Source: Marinobacter alexandrii (GTDB lineage: Bacteria; Bacteroidota; Bacteroidia; Cytophagales; Cyclobacteriaceae). Taken from it: 64,000 nucleotides of DNA. Where the stretch lies: the NCBI GenBank assembly GCA_039984955.1, contig JBDWTN010000005.1, positions 620,001 to 684,000 on the forward strand. Direction: 5' to 3'. Position 1 is the stretch's first letter. Every line of letters begins with the position of its first letter. The notes beneath the pieces were generated by a model. The model worked only from the letters and a program-made list of their open reading frames with translations, was not told where the DNA came from and did not search any database. Of the stretch, positions 55,220 to 63,527 are shown in pieces. The translations under genes were made by a program, and so were the position numbers.

Positions 55220-56436
55220 AAACCGTCAATAACAAGGGGTTGGGGGCTAAAGCATAGAATGAAAATAACTAGCGCAACCCAGCCCAATATTTTTCTTTCA
55301 GTAGACAGAGGACTGTTATCTACTACCGAAGGGTGATCCACACCAATAAATCGTCCAATCAAAACAGAGAAAAGTAGCCAACCTGTATATCCTTCTACTT
55401 TGAATATTGAAGCCACAAAGAACTGCACTACAAACATCACTGTGGCATATAGCAGTCTATCTCTTTTTTCTTTAAATACGCTGTAAGCACTTACATAGAC
55501 CACCAATAAGTAAATGGCAATACTGATGACGAAATTACCAATCCCTTCAAGTGAGGTGTTAACTAAGTCTGCTGTGGTCACCCAACCAAGCCCTGCATAA
55601 AACAGAAATCCAGTAAAAAGAACTCGTGAGATGATCGCATGATTTTTAGGTCCGAACAAACCAAACAGAACATGACCTCCATCTAATTGTCCCATAGGAA
55701 GTAGGTTGAGCGCTGTGAAAAAGAATGCTAAGTAAGCTGCAAGCAATACGGGATAGTGCATCAATTCTTTTGAACTAGGAACATATCGATCTGAAGGAGC
55801 AAAATAATTTCTCCCCAGGCTCATTAAAATATTGTCGCCAAATGAAATAGATCCTTTTCTAGCAGTAGAAATAGTGTCTGGTAAAGCTTCATACCCAAGT
55901 CTATCTGCATTCAAATCGCTTTTCAACAGAATCGTATCTAACCCCATCATTCGTTCTTCAAAATTTTCACCGAAAACCTCGTATTCAGGATGAACCTCAT
56001 AGATGTATTCAGTCTCTGGCAAACTTCGAAAACCATAGATCATCAAGATTAGAGCGACAATAAAACCGGCAATAGGTCCTGAAACACCCACATCGAAGTA
56101 CTTAATCCGACTTGAGATATTTTCTTTGATGCGAATGAAAGCCCCCATTGTACCTATTGAAGCCATTCCAATGAATCCAAACCACATAGGGATATAATAG
56201 GGCAAGGAGACGTTAATCTTATGATAGCGAGCTGTAAAATAATGCCCAAACTCATGGACCGTTAAAATGAATAGAAAAGGAATTGAGAAATTAAATCCAA
56301 AAAGGAAATCATCCCAGGTCATCCCCAATATCAGAAATTTTCCGATGGTCCATTCGGCCCCAGCAAACGTTGTGGTAATCAACGTCACCACAAACAATCC
56401 CAGCTGAATAAGTTTTGTCTTTTGCTGCTTATCCAA
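55216..56436 (-). CDS. Site-2-type (M50) membrane metalloprotease
   Basis: 406 residues with about eight membrane helices. The zinc site HEFGHYF (His61, Glu62, His65) is in a membrane helix, and the distal ligand is in LDGGHVLFGLFG near residue 250. This fits the long M50 family with multiple helices; there is no PDZ domain. It would cut within the membrane; the substrate is unknown. The 5' end overlaps the HAD gene by 8 bases, so these two are co-transcribed. Confidence 0.85.
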   Translation of the reverse strand: MDKQQKTKLIQLGLFVVTLITTTFAGAEWTIGKFLILGMTWDDFLFGFNFSIPFLFILTVHEFGHYFTARYHKINVSLPYYIPMWFGFIGMASIGTMGAFIRIKENISSRIKYFDVGVSGPIAGFIVALILMIYGFRSLPETEYIYEVHPEYEVFGENFEERMMGLDTILLKSDLNADRLGYEALPDTISTARKGSISFGDNILMSLGRNYFAPSDRYVPSSKELMHYPVLLAAYLAFFFTALNLLPMGQLDGGHVLFGLFGPKNHAIISRVLFTGFLFYAGLGWVTTADLVNTSLEGIGNFVISIAIYLLVVYVSAYSVFKEKRDRLLYATVMFVVQFFVASIFKVEGYTGWLLFSVLIGRFIGVDHPSVVDNSPLSTERKILGWVALVIFILCFSPQPLVIDGF

Positions 56437-57064
56437 GTCCGAAAATTTGGTCTAACTGTCTATCTGGGTCAAGAATTTGCAGTGCTTTCATCCCAGCTTT
56501 TTGTGCTGCTTCTACATTGTCCAAGCGATCATCTAAAAATAGCATTCTTGAAGCATAAAGACCAATATCGTCTATCACAAAATTGTAGCAATTGAGGTTA
56601 GGTTTCCGCATTCCTATTTCATGCGAATAGTAGACTTCTTTTACAAAATCTCTTAGACTGTCCTTTCCTGTCTCCATCATGATCATCTCTTCATAAGCTA
56701 TCTCATGAATCATGTTTGTATTGGAAAGAATAAACGTGTCAAAACGCTCGCCTATCTTCAAAACCTTATCCATGCGCTCTTTCGTAATTGACTTAAGCAT
56801 ACTATTCCAGATTTGCTCAAACTGTCTCTCACCCATGTTTGTACCTAACAACGAGTTTATTTTAGCTCTAAACTCGTCTGGCTCAATCATTCCCATCTCA
56901 AATTTCTGTAGAACAGGCGCTGTAACTACCAGTTCTTCAATCTCCTCCTGGTTCTTTTTGGCGACTTTAGAAAATTGCCTGATCACTCTAGGGTAATCCA
57001 GATCAATCAATACATTCCCAAAATCAAAAATTATGGCATCTATGCCTTGCAGTACATTTGACAT
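56429..57064 (-). CDS. HAD superfamily hydrolase (YihX-like)
   Basis: 211 residues from ATG 57064 (MSNVLQGIDAIIFDFGNVLI); the longer in-frame start 57124 adds an unlikely basic N-terminus. HAD motif 1 is DFGNVL (nucleophile Asp), motif 2 ILSNTNM, motif 3 the Lys in MRKPN, motif 4 LFLDDRLDN. The pattern matches the YihX-like sugar-phosphate phosphatases. Its exact substrate is unknown. A weak -7 element (CATATTTG) lies just upstream. Confidence 0.85.
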   Translation of the reverse strand: MSNVLQGIDAIIFDFGNVLIDLDYPRVIRQFSKVAKKNQEEIEELVVTAPVLQKFEMGMIEPDEFRAKINSLLGTNMGERQFEQIWNSMLKSITKERMDKVLKIGERFDTFILSNTNMIHEIAYEEMIMMETGKDSLRDFVKEVYYSHEIGMRKPNLNCYNFVIDDIGLYASRMLFLDDRLDNVEAAQKAGMKALQILDPDRQLDQIFGLG

Positions 57065-57213
57065 TCGTTGGCTATTAAAGTGCAAATATGTAATATTGCG
57101 CTTCCTTTTGAAAGCGTGTCGCAAACACGTTTTTATTATTTAGCTTTAAAATTTGATTAAAAGCTAGATAAAATCTAAATTTTGAAGGAACATACTCTTT
57201 CAAAATATTTTTA

Positions 57214-57287
57214 GGGCCTATAACTCAGTTGGTTAGAGTAACTGACTCATAATCAGTAAGTCCCAGGTTCGAGCCCTGGTGGGCCCA
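57214..57287 (+). tRNA. tRNA with CAU anticodon, probably tRNA-Ile2 (lysidine type)
   Basis: 74 bases fold as a complete cloverleaf. Acceptor GGGCCTA/TGGGCCC with one T-G pair, D stem ACTC/GAGT, anticodon stem ACTGA/TCAGT with loop CTCATAA (anticodon at 57248-57250), T arm CCAGG TTCGAGC CCTGG. The 3' CCA is not encoded. C4-G69 and C5-G68 pairs, which TilS uses to recognise tRNA-Ile2, favour isoleucine AUA reading over elongator methionine; this is an inference from E. coli rules. It is clearly not the initiator, because it starts with a G1-C72 pair. Confidence 0.9.
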
Positions 57288-57293
57288 CAATTA

Positions 57294-57330
57294 AAAGCCT
57301 TCATTTATTTTAAATGGAGGCTTTCTTATT
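57294..57330 (+). terminator. Probable intrinsic terminator after the tRNA
   Basis: AAAGCCTTCATTTA (57294-57307) pairs with TAAATGGAGGCTTT (57311-57324) with one wobble pair and a 3-base loop, followed by a T-rich stretch (CTTATT). It begins 7 bases after the tRNA end. The outer part is also a bidirectional hairpin, so it may also serve genes on the minus strand. Confidence 0.7.
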
Positions 57331-57390
57331 CTGTCTTTAAAAAGAACGGAATCTGCATAATAAGTATGTGATGCTTATTCATACCTTAAT

Positions 57391-57948
57391 TTATATAGCA
57401 GCTATCAGCAAACCCACCCCTATTCCAAGTACTCCCACCACTATTTTATCGGTTATTCCTCCCCACCATATTCCTCGAATTTCTTTTTTTAAACGATCAA
57501 TTGTGTGATCCATTTCAGTGATTTGCCTCTTGAGGTTTTGATTGTTTTTATCTAACTCCAGGTTATTTTGTTTCATTGACACAAGGTTCTTATCCAGATC
57601 CGTCAAAATCTGCTCTAAGTCCACATCCATTTCTGCAGCATTTGATTCCATCCGCTTGAGTAGTTTCGTAACCAATTTTTCTACCTCTTTGACTTTACTC
57701 AATAAATCTTCATTTACTGTTTGCAGGTTAGCATTAGTTAATCTTGTTTCTTTCAGTTCATCTAATTTTTCATTGAGCAAAAGAGCTCTAGAACTACTGA
57801 TGATGTATGCTGAATCCGCTTCTATCCGTACAACATTACCTTTTGTCACAATAAGCTTTTGGTCTGATTTCCTAAACTTCAATTCCTGACCAAAGCAAGT
57901 CATTGAACAAAGAAACAGGGTGAGGGATATTAATTTTGTTTTCATCAT
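57391..57948 (-). CDS. Exported coiled-coil protein with C-terminal membrane helix
   Basis: 185 residues. Signal peptide (about 1-21, SMTCFGQ), a small N-terminal part, then a long coiled coil (about 60-155, heptads with Leu/Ile) and one membrane helix at the C-terminus (IVVGVLGIGVGLLIAAI). Its ATG overlaps the previous gene's TAA by one base (TAATG). A protein tied to the inner membrane with a long coiled coil resembles spanin or Rz-like parts of lysis cassettes. No family hit by eye; function uncertain. Confidence 0.6.
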   Translation of the reverse strand: MMKTKLISLTLFLCSMTCFGQELKFRKSDQKLIVTKGNVVRIEADSAYIISSSRALLLNEKLDELKETRLTNANLQTVNEDLLSKVKEVEKLVTKLLKRMESNAAEMDVDLEQILTDLDKNLVSMKQNNLELDKNNQNLKRQITEMDHTIDRLKKEIRGIWWGGITDKIVVGVLGIGVGLLIAAI

Positions 57949-58325
57949 TAAAATCTTAAGCTATCCAAGCTAACTGTGTCTAACGGAATAGCTATTTCTA
58001 GTGTATCATATTTCAAAATCAACTCTTTCAATTCATTTCGAATTCTTCCGACACTTGCATTTTGCTCCGTAGATATTTCCGATATTTTTTGTCTGAATTG
58101 ATCTATTTGTTCTCTGGATGTAGCAAATTCATCATACAAATCAACATACCTCTTTTGAAGGACAGAGTACTCGTCTTCAACAGCTTGTAAGGTATCAATT
58201 CGAAGCTCTAGCTCTTTCGTTATACGTTTTGCTTCTTTCAGCGAACTTCTTCCAAAAATGATATTAAGTCCCAAGGTCAGTGCCAGACCTACAACCACTA
58301 TGGTTTGCCATTTAACTTGTTTCAT
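57948..58325 (-). CDS. Single-helix coiled-coil protein, Rz-like layout
   Basis: 125 residues. N-terminal membrane helix (about 7-26), then an extracytoplasmic coiled coil (about 28-100) and a short acidic tail. The size and layout match inner-membrane spanins (Rz-type), but also many divergent cell-division helpers such as FtsL-like proteins. It is first of a two-gene unit and is divergent from the amidase at 58562. Confidence 0.6.
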   Translation of the reverse strand: MKQVKWQTIVVVGLALTLGLNIIFGRSSLKEAKRITKELELRIDTLQAVEDEYSVLQKRYVDLYDEFATSREQIDQFRQKISEISTEQNASVGRIRNELKELILKYDTLEIAIPLDTVSLDSLRF

Positions 58326-58445
58326 AGTTAATTCTTAAAACTATACTTAATTGTATTTGAGGTTTCATCGAACGTTACATTCCCCATTAAACCTAAACAT
58401 CTACCTATTAAAAGTAACTTATCAATTCTCAATTCTTCCTGAAAT

Positions 58446-58459
58446 GTAAGAATTCTTAC
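58446..58459. promoter_or_regulatory. 14-bp perfect palindrome in the divergent lysis-like region
   Basis: GTAAGAATTCTTAC is its own reverse complement. It lies 120 bases before the coiled-coil gene and 102 bases before the amidase gene, in a 236-base spacer with no other gene. A dimeric regulator could control both directions from it. Confidence 0.4.
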
Positions 58460-58561
58460 CTAAGAATGAAAAGATGCTAATCTCTTAAATTCAAGAATAG
58501 CATAAGGATAATTTCCTCTATATTAGTTAACGGATTCCAATATCACTAACGCAATCAATCT

Positions 58562-59266
58562 GTGGAAATACAAAACTTAATCACTAAGCTCCCATGGCAT
58601 CCTACAAGAAGGTGGAGTGTTCGTCAATTATCTAAAATTGGCAAAATAATTCTTCATCAGGAGCTGGGAGAAGCTGACGTAGAAGCAGTTAATAATTATC
58701 ATATTCAGCCTAACCATATTTCTTCAAGAGGTTGCCCTCACCTATGTTATCATTACGCTATTCGCAAGAATGGTGAGATTATTCAATCAAATGAACTATC
58801 AAGTGTTACTTGGCATTGCAAAGGACAAAATACTTCAGCAATAGGCATCATGGTTGTTGGAAACTTTAATGGTCCAGGTTATGACATGGGGACTTCAGAG
58901 CCAACTAAAGAACAGATAAAATCAATTCAGTTTTTAATAGAGTACCTCCAAAAGTCTTTCAACTTAAGTAATCAAGATGTTTACGGGCATTATCATTTTG
59001 GAAAACCAGCATGTCCTGGGCACGATCTTCAAAAATTGGTTGAAAAATATAGAAACAATCTCCCAGAAGGACCAAAAGTTGAAAAATCAGTAAAAGAGGT
59101 TCAAAAACGACTAAATAAACTTGGCTATGCCGCGGGTCGTGAAGATGGCATACATGGAATTAAAACTTTATCCGCGATCCGTAGATTCCAACATACCCAA
59201 GGGCTTGTCGTTGACGGAATCATGGGGCCAAAAACATGGAGTAGATTAATAGAATTGACAAAATAG
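58562..59266 (+). CDS. N-acetylmuramoyl-L-alanine amidase with peptidoglycan-binding domain
   Basis: 234 residues, GTG start, no signal peptide. Amidase_2 domain (about 25-170): zinc ligands His in IILHQE, His in VTWHCKG and Cys in GKPACPGHDL, with GHYHFG before the last. A peptidoglycan-binding domain (about 178-230) has VQKRLNKLGY and GIHGIKTLSAIRRFQ. It cuts the amide between MurNAc and the peptide. With no export signal it would need a holin or another route, which fits the next two genes; this is the layout of a phage endolysin. Confidence 0.85.
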   Translation: MEIQNLITKLPWHPTRRWSVRQLSKIGKIILHQELGEADVEAVNNYHIQPNHISSRGCPHLCYHYAIRKNGEIIQSNELSSVTWHCKGQNTSAIGIMVVGNFNGPGYDMGTSEPTKEQIKSIQFLIEYLQKSFNLSNQDVYGHYHFGKPACPGHDLQKLVEKYRNNLPEGPKVEKSVKEVQKRLNKLGYAAGREDGIHGIKTLSAIRRFQHTQGLVVDGIMGPKTWSRLIELTK

Positions 59267-59273
59267 CTTTCAA

Positions 59274-59684
59274 ATGGATAAACCAGAAAAATTAATTGTT
59301 GGTGAACAAGGGTTTTGGTCTACTTGGGTTTCTAAGTTACTTTTTACCCTCATTAGCGTAAAAGTTTGGGGACTAGCAGCAGCGTTAACTATCTCCACAT
59401 GGCTCTTACTGAATTCGGATTCCAAGCCATTTGGAGAAGATTTGCAATTTGGAATTACTGGGGGTCAATGGATGACTTTCAACACGACTATTTGGGCGCT
59501 CATATTTGGAATGAAGGAGGTTTTTAGAATAGCCGAAAAGAGAGATAAGACAGAAAAAGAGGTATTGGAAAAGCAGCTACACTCTAAAGAAAAGGTAGCT
59601 GCACTTATTGAAACATCTGGAAGTCCCTCTATTGTTAAAATCAACCCAGATGGAACAGAAACTGTTGGATCAGAACCTGATTGA
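59274..59684 (+). CDS. Small membrane protein, holin-like candidate
   Basis: 136 residues with two hydrophobic segments (about 17-45 and 62-80), then a charged helical tail with coiled-coil character (about 82-115). It begins 7 bases after the amidase stop, and the next gene starts 1 base after it ends. Two helices plus a charged tail match the general layout of class II holins, but there is no family-specific motif. Confidence 0.55.
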   Translation: MDKPEKLIVGEQGFWSTWVSKLLFTLISVKVWGLAAALTISTWLLLNSDSKPFGEDLQFGITGGQWMTFNTTIWALIFGMKEVFRIAEKRDKTEKEVLEKQLHSKEKVAALIETSGSPSIVKINPDGTETVGSEPD

Positions 59685-59685
59685 T

Positions 59686-60063
59686 ATGATGAGCAAATCA
59701 TTAAAAACCATTATTGTACTAGTCATAATTGCGGGTGTAATCGTTCTGCTCATTTTTAGAGAAGATCTTGTTGGACAAGCTTTTGCCGCACTTGCTGGAG
59801 GTGTTGCTATTTTCAAATCCAAATTTTTTAACTCGTCCAAGACAACTCTGGAAGAAGAAATAGGGAGTATAGACTTAGAACATACCAAAAAAAGAAACGA
59901 CTGGGAGATAATAAAAGAAGAATACGATAACAAATTTCATGCAATGAAAGCGAGGATAGACTATCTGGATTATAGATCTGCAAAAATTGCTAAGGAATTA
60001 AAAGACTTGGATGTAGTGGAAAGAAGAGCCTTAGAGAGAAACAGAAATGCTACTCAACGTTGA
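59686..60063 (+). CDS. Small membrane/coiled-coil protein, holin- or spanin-like
   Basis: 125 residues from ATG 59686 (a second ATG follows at once); the longer reading frame from 59608 would overlap the upstream gene by 77 bases. Two hydrophobic helices (about 7-22 and 28-47, LVGQAFAALAGGVAIFKS) precede a long charged helix (about 55-115). It follows the previous gene by one base, so the three genes (amidase and two membrane proteins) form one translational unit. Function is inferred from layout. Confidence 0.6.
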   Translation: MMSKSLKTIIVLVIIAGVIVLLIFREDLVGQAFAALAGGVAIFKSKFFNSSKTTLEEEIGSIDLEHTKKRNDWEIIKEEYDNKFHAMKARIDYLDYRSAKIAKELKDLDVVERRALERNRNATQR

Positions 60064-60288
60064 GAGGTTTAGCTAAAAATCTTAGAGACATTTATTACAC
60101 TTCTCAATTTCTTTCTCTGCATTAATCAAGGATAAAGATCTGATCGCTAAGTAAAATCGAACGCAAACCTTTTATTCCTAAAGCGTCTGTGTGTATTAGT
60201 TTTCACTTTGAGTTTGCTCATTCCCTCCTATTTTTATATGTGATAAGAGATCAAGTTTTCGTAGAGTATTTGTGAAAATAAACTCTTC
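60064..60288. other. Intergenic, no gene seen
   Basis: 225 bases between the lysis-like unit and mgsA. I see no open frame with coding character, no clear hairpin with T-run, and no copy of the tRNA 3' end that would mark an attachment site. Confidence 0.4.
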
Positions 60289-60654
60289 CTAACTCCCTTC
60301 AAACATTCCCAAAATCAACTTAGCGGTTGCCGGGTTAGTTGCTAAAGGAATATTGTGGACGTCACAAACTCTCATGAGCATTTGTACATCCGGTTCGTGA
60401 GGGTGCTTGTCCAATGGGTCTCGAAAGAAAATAACTGCATCCACCTTACCCTCAGCAGCCATAGCCGCAATCTGTGCATCTCCGCCCAATGGACCGGAAA
60501 GGAGTTTGGTTACTTTGAGACCTGATTTTTCAACATGTAATCCAGTGGTTCCGGTCGCTATCAAGGAGGCTTCTTTTAGAAAGGATTTGTGGTCTAAAAG
60601 AAACTGAACCATTTCAGCTTTTTTTCCATCATGGGCAATTATCGCTATTGTCAT
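60289..60654 (-). CDS. mgsA: Methylglyoxal synthase
   Basis: Converts dihydroxyacetone phosphate to methylglyoxal, a bypass that relieves sugar-phosphate stress. 121 residues from ATG 60654 (MTIAIIAHDGKK, the usual start); an in-frame GTG at 60681 is less likely. AHDGKK binds substrate; TGTTG (about 34-38), LSGPLGGDAQIAA with the catalytic Asp, and FFRDPLDKHPHEPD near residue 80 are all present. It lies downstream of the galactose operon on the same strand, after a 115-base gap, a sensible place for a safety valve in sugar catabolism. Confidence 0.95.
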   Translation of the reverse strand: MTIAIIAHDGKKAEMVQFLLDHKSFLKEASLIATGTTGLHVEKSGLKVTKLLSGPLGGDAQIAAMAAEGKVDAVIFFRDPLDKHPHEPDVQMLMRVCDVHNIPLATNPATAKLILGMFEGS

Positions 60655-60768
60655 TTTAAAGTTATTCAGCTGATTTGACACATCTAAACCTTACGTGATT
60701 AAACCTTAAGGTGCTGCTTGAGATTCTTTGCTTTATAAATATCATTCACAATATGATATTAATTATGG

Positions 60769-62448
60769 TCACCAAAACAATGCATAAAGCACTGCTGTAA
60801 TAATACAAACTATTACGGCACTGATATTAAAAGTAGGCGAAGTTTCAAATAAACTCTTTTTGAGTTCAATAGGTCTATTCTCATCTGTCTTGTCAAGTGT
60901 GCTGATAACATAAATAATTCCTAAAGTAGCCAGACACGTGATCATCATTTGCTGCATAAAAGGAATTTCTACAAAAATCGCTGCGTTTGACCATTCATTA
61001 GGAGATACTTTGAAATACAATGCTATCGGGATGGATAGAATCACTCCCCAAATCGCTCCGTTATTGGTTGATTTTTTCACAAAAAGTCCCATTAAGAATA
61101 CTGCAAGAATACCCGGACTGACAAGACCAGTATACTCTTGAATGAACTGAAATGCTTGTCCAAGATTTCCTAACTGTGGTGCGATCAAAACAGCAATAAT
61201 AAGTGAGATAGCCACGGTCAATCTTCCTACATTGACTGTCTGTTTAGAAGTAGCGTTTGGATTGATGTAAGGTTTGAAAATATCCATCGTAAAGATAGTA
61301 GCTGTTGAGTTTAGCATGGAAGCCAGCGACGATACTATAGCAGCTACTAGTGCAGCAAGCACTAGCCCTCTGAGTCCATTTGGCACCAATGTCTTGATCA
61401 ACCATGGAGCAGCATTATCATTCGTTACTGTTCCTTCTGCATTCAAAAATCCATTTTGTGCTGCCAAAGTTCCGATCTCCCCATTTGGATCAAGATTCAT
61501 TAGATAGGCTACAATTCCGGGAACTACAACTATTACAGGAATCAAAAGCTTCAAGAAAGCAGCAAAAGCAATTCCTTTCTGAGACTCTTTTAAACTCTTG
61601 GCGGCCAAAGTTCGCTGGATGATGTATTGATTGAACCCCCAGTAGTATAAGTTAGCAACCCACATACCGCCAATCAATACACTTAACCCAGGCAGGTCCC
61701 ACCAGGCATCTTTTCCATTTGGTGTAATAATTTCACCTTCTGCTAGTATCATACTGAACTTCTCAGGAACCTGATCATAGAGATACTTAAACCCATTAAT
61801 GATACCTCCATCCGGCGCAATGGTATCCAAAGCGATGAATGTGGTCACTAGTCCTCCTCCTACTAATAGCACTACCTGCACCACATCCGTCCAAGCAACT
61901 GCTGAGAGACCTCCCCAGATAGAGTAAGCAGCTGCAAAAAGAGCAATTCCGATGATACTCTTCATAAGCATACTGCCATCGCCTGTACCTACTATAGTAT
62001 CTAAGGCTTTGGCTCCCAGGTAAAGAACTGATGTTAGATTTACGAAAACGAATAGCGCAATCCAGAAGATTGCCAAAATGGTTTTAAGGTTAGCGCTAAA
62101 TCTTTTCTCAATGAACTGAGGAATCGTATAGAGTCCTTTCTCAATAAAGATTGGCAGAAAGTATTTACCAACAATCAGCAGAGTGATAGCCGCCATCCAC
62201 TCATAAGAAGCAATGGCCAACCCGATTGCAAAACCTGAACCAGTCATCCCAATAAACTGCTCCGCAGAAATGTTTGCAGCAATGAGGGACGCGCCTATCG
62301 CCCACCAAGGCAGAGACTTTCCTGCGAGAAAATAATCTTCCGCACTTTTTTCTACACCTTTTTTGCTACGAGAAACAAATAGTCCCATGCAAAGGATTAG
62401 CAAGCAATAAGAAGAAAAAATGATAATGTCTAATGTGCTAAATATCAT
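60769..62448 (-). CDS. Sodium/sugar cotransporter (SSS family, vSGLT-like)
   Basis: 559 residues with about 14 membrane helices. The start FSSYCLLILCMGLFVSRSKKG and the sequence FLAGKSLPWWAIGASLIAANISAEQFIGMTGSG (in parts: AGKSLPWWAIGAS, ISAEQFIG) match sodium/glucose-galactose transporters, with the sugar-contacting Gln/Glu in ISAEQFIG. NLYYWGFNQYIIQRTLAAKS is the later family motif. It follows galM by 2 bases, so galactose is the probable substrate. Glucose or another aldose cannot be excluded. Confidence 0.9.
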   Translation of the reverse strand: MIFSTLDIIIFSSYCLLILCMGLFVSRSKKGVEKSAEDYFLAGKSLPWWAIGASLIAANISAEQFIGMTGSGFAIGLAIASYEWMAAITLLIVGKYFLPIFIEKGLYTIPQFIEKRFSANLKTILAIFWIALFVFVNLTSVLYLGAKALDTIVGTGDGSMLMKSIIGIALFAAAYSIWGGLSAVAWTDVVQVVLLVGGGLVTTFIALDTIAPDGGIINGFKYLYDQVPEKFSMILAEGEIITPNGKDAWWDLPGLSVLIGGMWVANLYYWGFNQYIIQRTLAAKSLKESQKGIAFAAFLKLLIPVIVVVPGIVAYLMNLDPNGEIGTLAAQNGFLNAEGTVTNDNAAPWLIKTLVPNGLRGLVLAALVAAIVSSLASMLNSTATIFTMDIFKPYINPNATSKQTVNVGRLTVAISLIIAVLIAPQLGNLGQAFQFIQEYTGLVSPGILAVFLMGLFVKKSTNNGAIWGVILSIPIALYFKVSPNEWSNAAIFVEIPFMQQMMITCLATLGIIYVISTLDKTDENRPIELKKSLFETSPTFNISAVIVCIITAVLYALFW

Positions 62449-62450
62449 GG

Positions 62451-63524
62451 TTAGATTGTTTTGAATCTATAGGTCGTTTTTGAATAAAAGGTATCCGTTG
62501 GTTCTAATGTAACATCAGGGAAATCTTGTTGATTAGGTGAATCCGGGAAATGCTGGGTTTCTAAGCAGACAGCAGTATGTTTTTTGCAATCAACTCCATC
62601 AATCTTTAACTCATCCAAGTAGTTTCCGGTGTAAAGCTGTATTCCTGGTTCAGTGGTCCATACTTCCATTACTCTACCACTTTGATCATGACTTAAAACA
62701 GCCGCTTTCTGCAGAGTCTCCGAATCCCAATTTTTCAATTTAAAGCAATGATCATATCCTTTGGCTTGATCTATTTGCTCAAATTCACCAACTGAAGGAA
62801 TAGCTATTTTTTTTGTGTCTCTGAAATCAAATGGAGAATTGCTCACTCTCACAGTCTTCCCAAGAGGAATTTGTTCACTACTGGTTGGCAGGTATTGATC
62901 AGCATTTATTAATAGCTCATGATCAGCTATTTCTTTGGAAAAATCTCCACCCAAATTGAAGTAGCAATGATTAGTAGGATTAAATACTGTTGCTCTATCG
63001 GTTTGAGCCCGATAGGTGATTGAGAAAGAATCTGGCGTAAAGATGAATTCAGCAATCATATTCACATTGCCGGGATAAGATTCTTCATTGTGAATGCTTA
63101 GATAACCAAGTGAAATAGTCACCTCTTCTTCTTTTTCTTCTACTCTAATAGTATTCCAGGCTTTCTTTCCAAACCCCTCAAACCCACCGTGCAGATGATG
63201 CTTTCCACTATTTACAGATAATTGAACCTCCTGATCTTTTAAGATAAATTTTCCATTATTTACCCTATTAGCATACCTACCCACCAAGCTACCTACCACC
63301 TGCGTATCAGCAAGGTAATCTTTGAATGATGGCAGCTCCAGTACTACATTATCATATTTTCCATGATGATCTGGAATTTGAAGTTGTTTAATAATACCAC
63401 CATAGCTAAGTAGCTGAGCTTTAAGGCCATTGTTAAAATCAATTGAAAACTGATTAATTCGCTTTCCTTTCAATAGACAAATGGTATCAATCTGGATGAA
63501 CTGATATGTAGCATCGGTCTCCAT
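62451..63524 (-). CDS. galM: Aldose 1-epimerase (mutarotase)
   Basis: Interconverts alpha and beta anomers of galactose or other aldoses. 357 residues, a normal length. FNPTNHCYFNLGG carries the catalytic His (near residue 175), and CLETQHFPDSPNQ holds the catalytic Glu near residue 322. VGRYANRVNNGKF and HHLHGGFEGFGKKAW are further family motifs. It lies between galT and the symporter with 3- and 2-base gaps, so it works in the same galactose pathway. No signal peptide, so cytoplasmic. Confidence 0.9.
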   Translation of the reverse strand: METDATYQFIQIDTICLLKGKRINQFSIDFNNGLKAQLLSYGGIIKQLQIPDHHGKYDNVVLELPSFKDYLADTQVVGSLVGRYANRVNNGKFILKDQEVQLSVNSGKHHLHGGFEGFGKKAWNTIRVEEKEEEVTISLGYLSIHNEESYPGNVNMIAEFIFTPDSFSITYRAQTDRATVFNPTNHCYFNLGGDFSKEIADHELLINADQYLPTSSEQIPLGKTVRVSNSPFDFRDTKKIAIPSVGEFEQIDQAKGYDHCFKLKNWDSETLQKAAVLSHDQSGRVMEVWTTEPGIQLYTGNYLDELKIDGVDCKKHTAVCLETQHFPDSPNQQDFPDVTLEPTDTFYSKTTYRFKTI

Positions 63525-63527
63525 ATG

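Noticed and set aside
57214-60288. Integrated element bounded by attachment sites at the tRNA
   Set aside because: I found no copy of the tRNA 3' end downstream and no integrase gene, so only the lysis-like gene set is reported.
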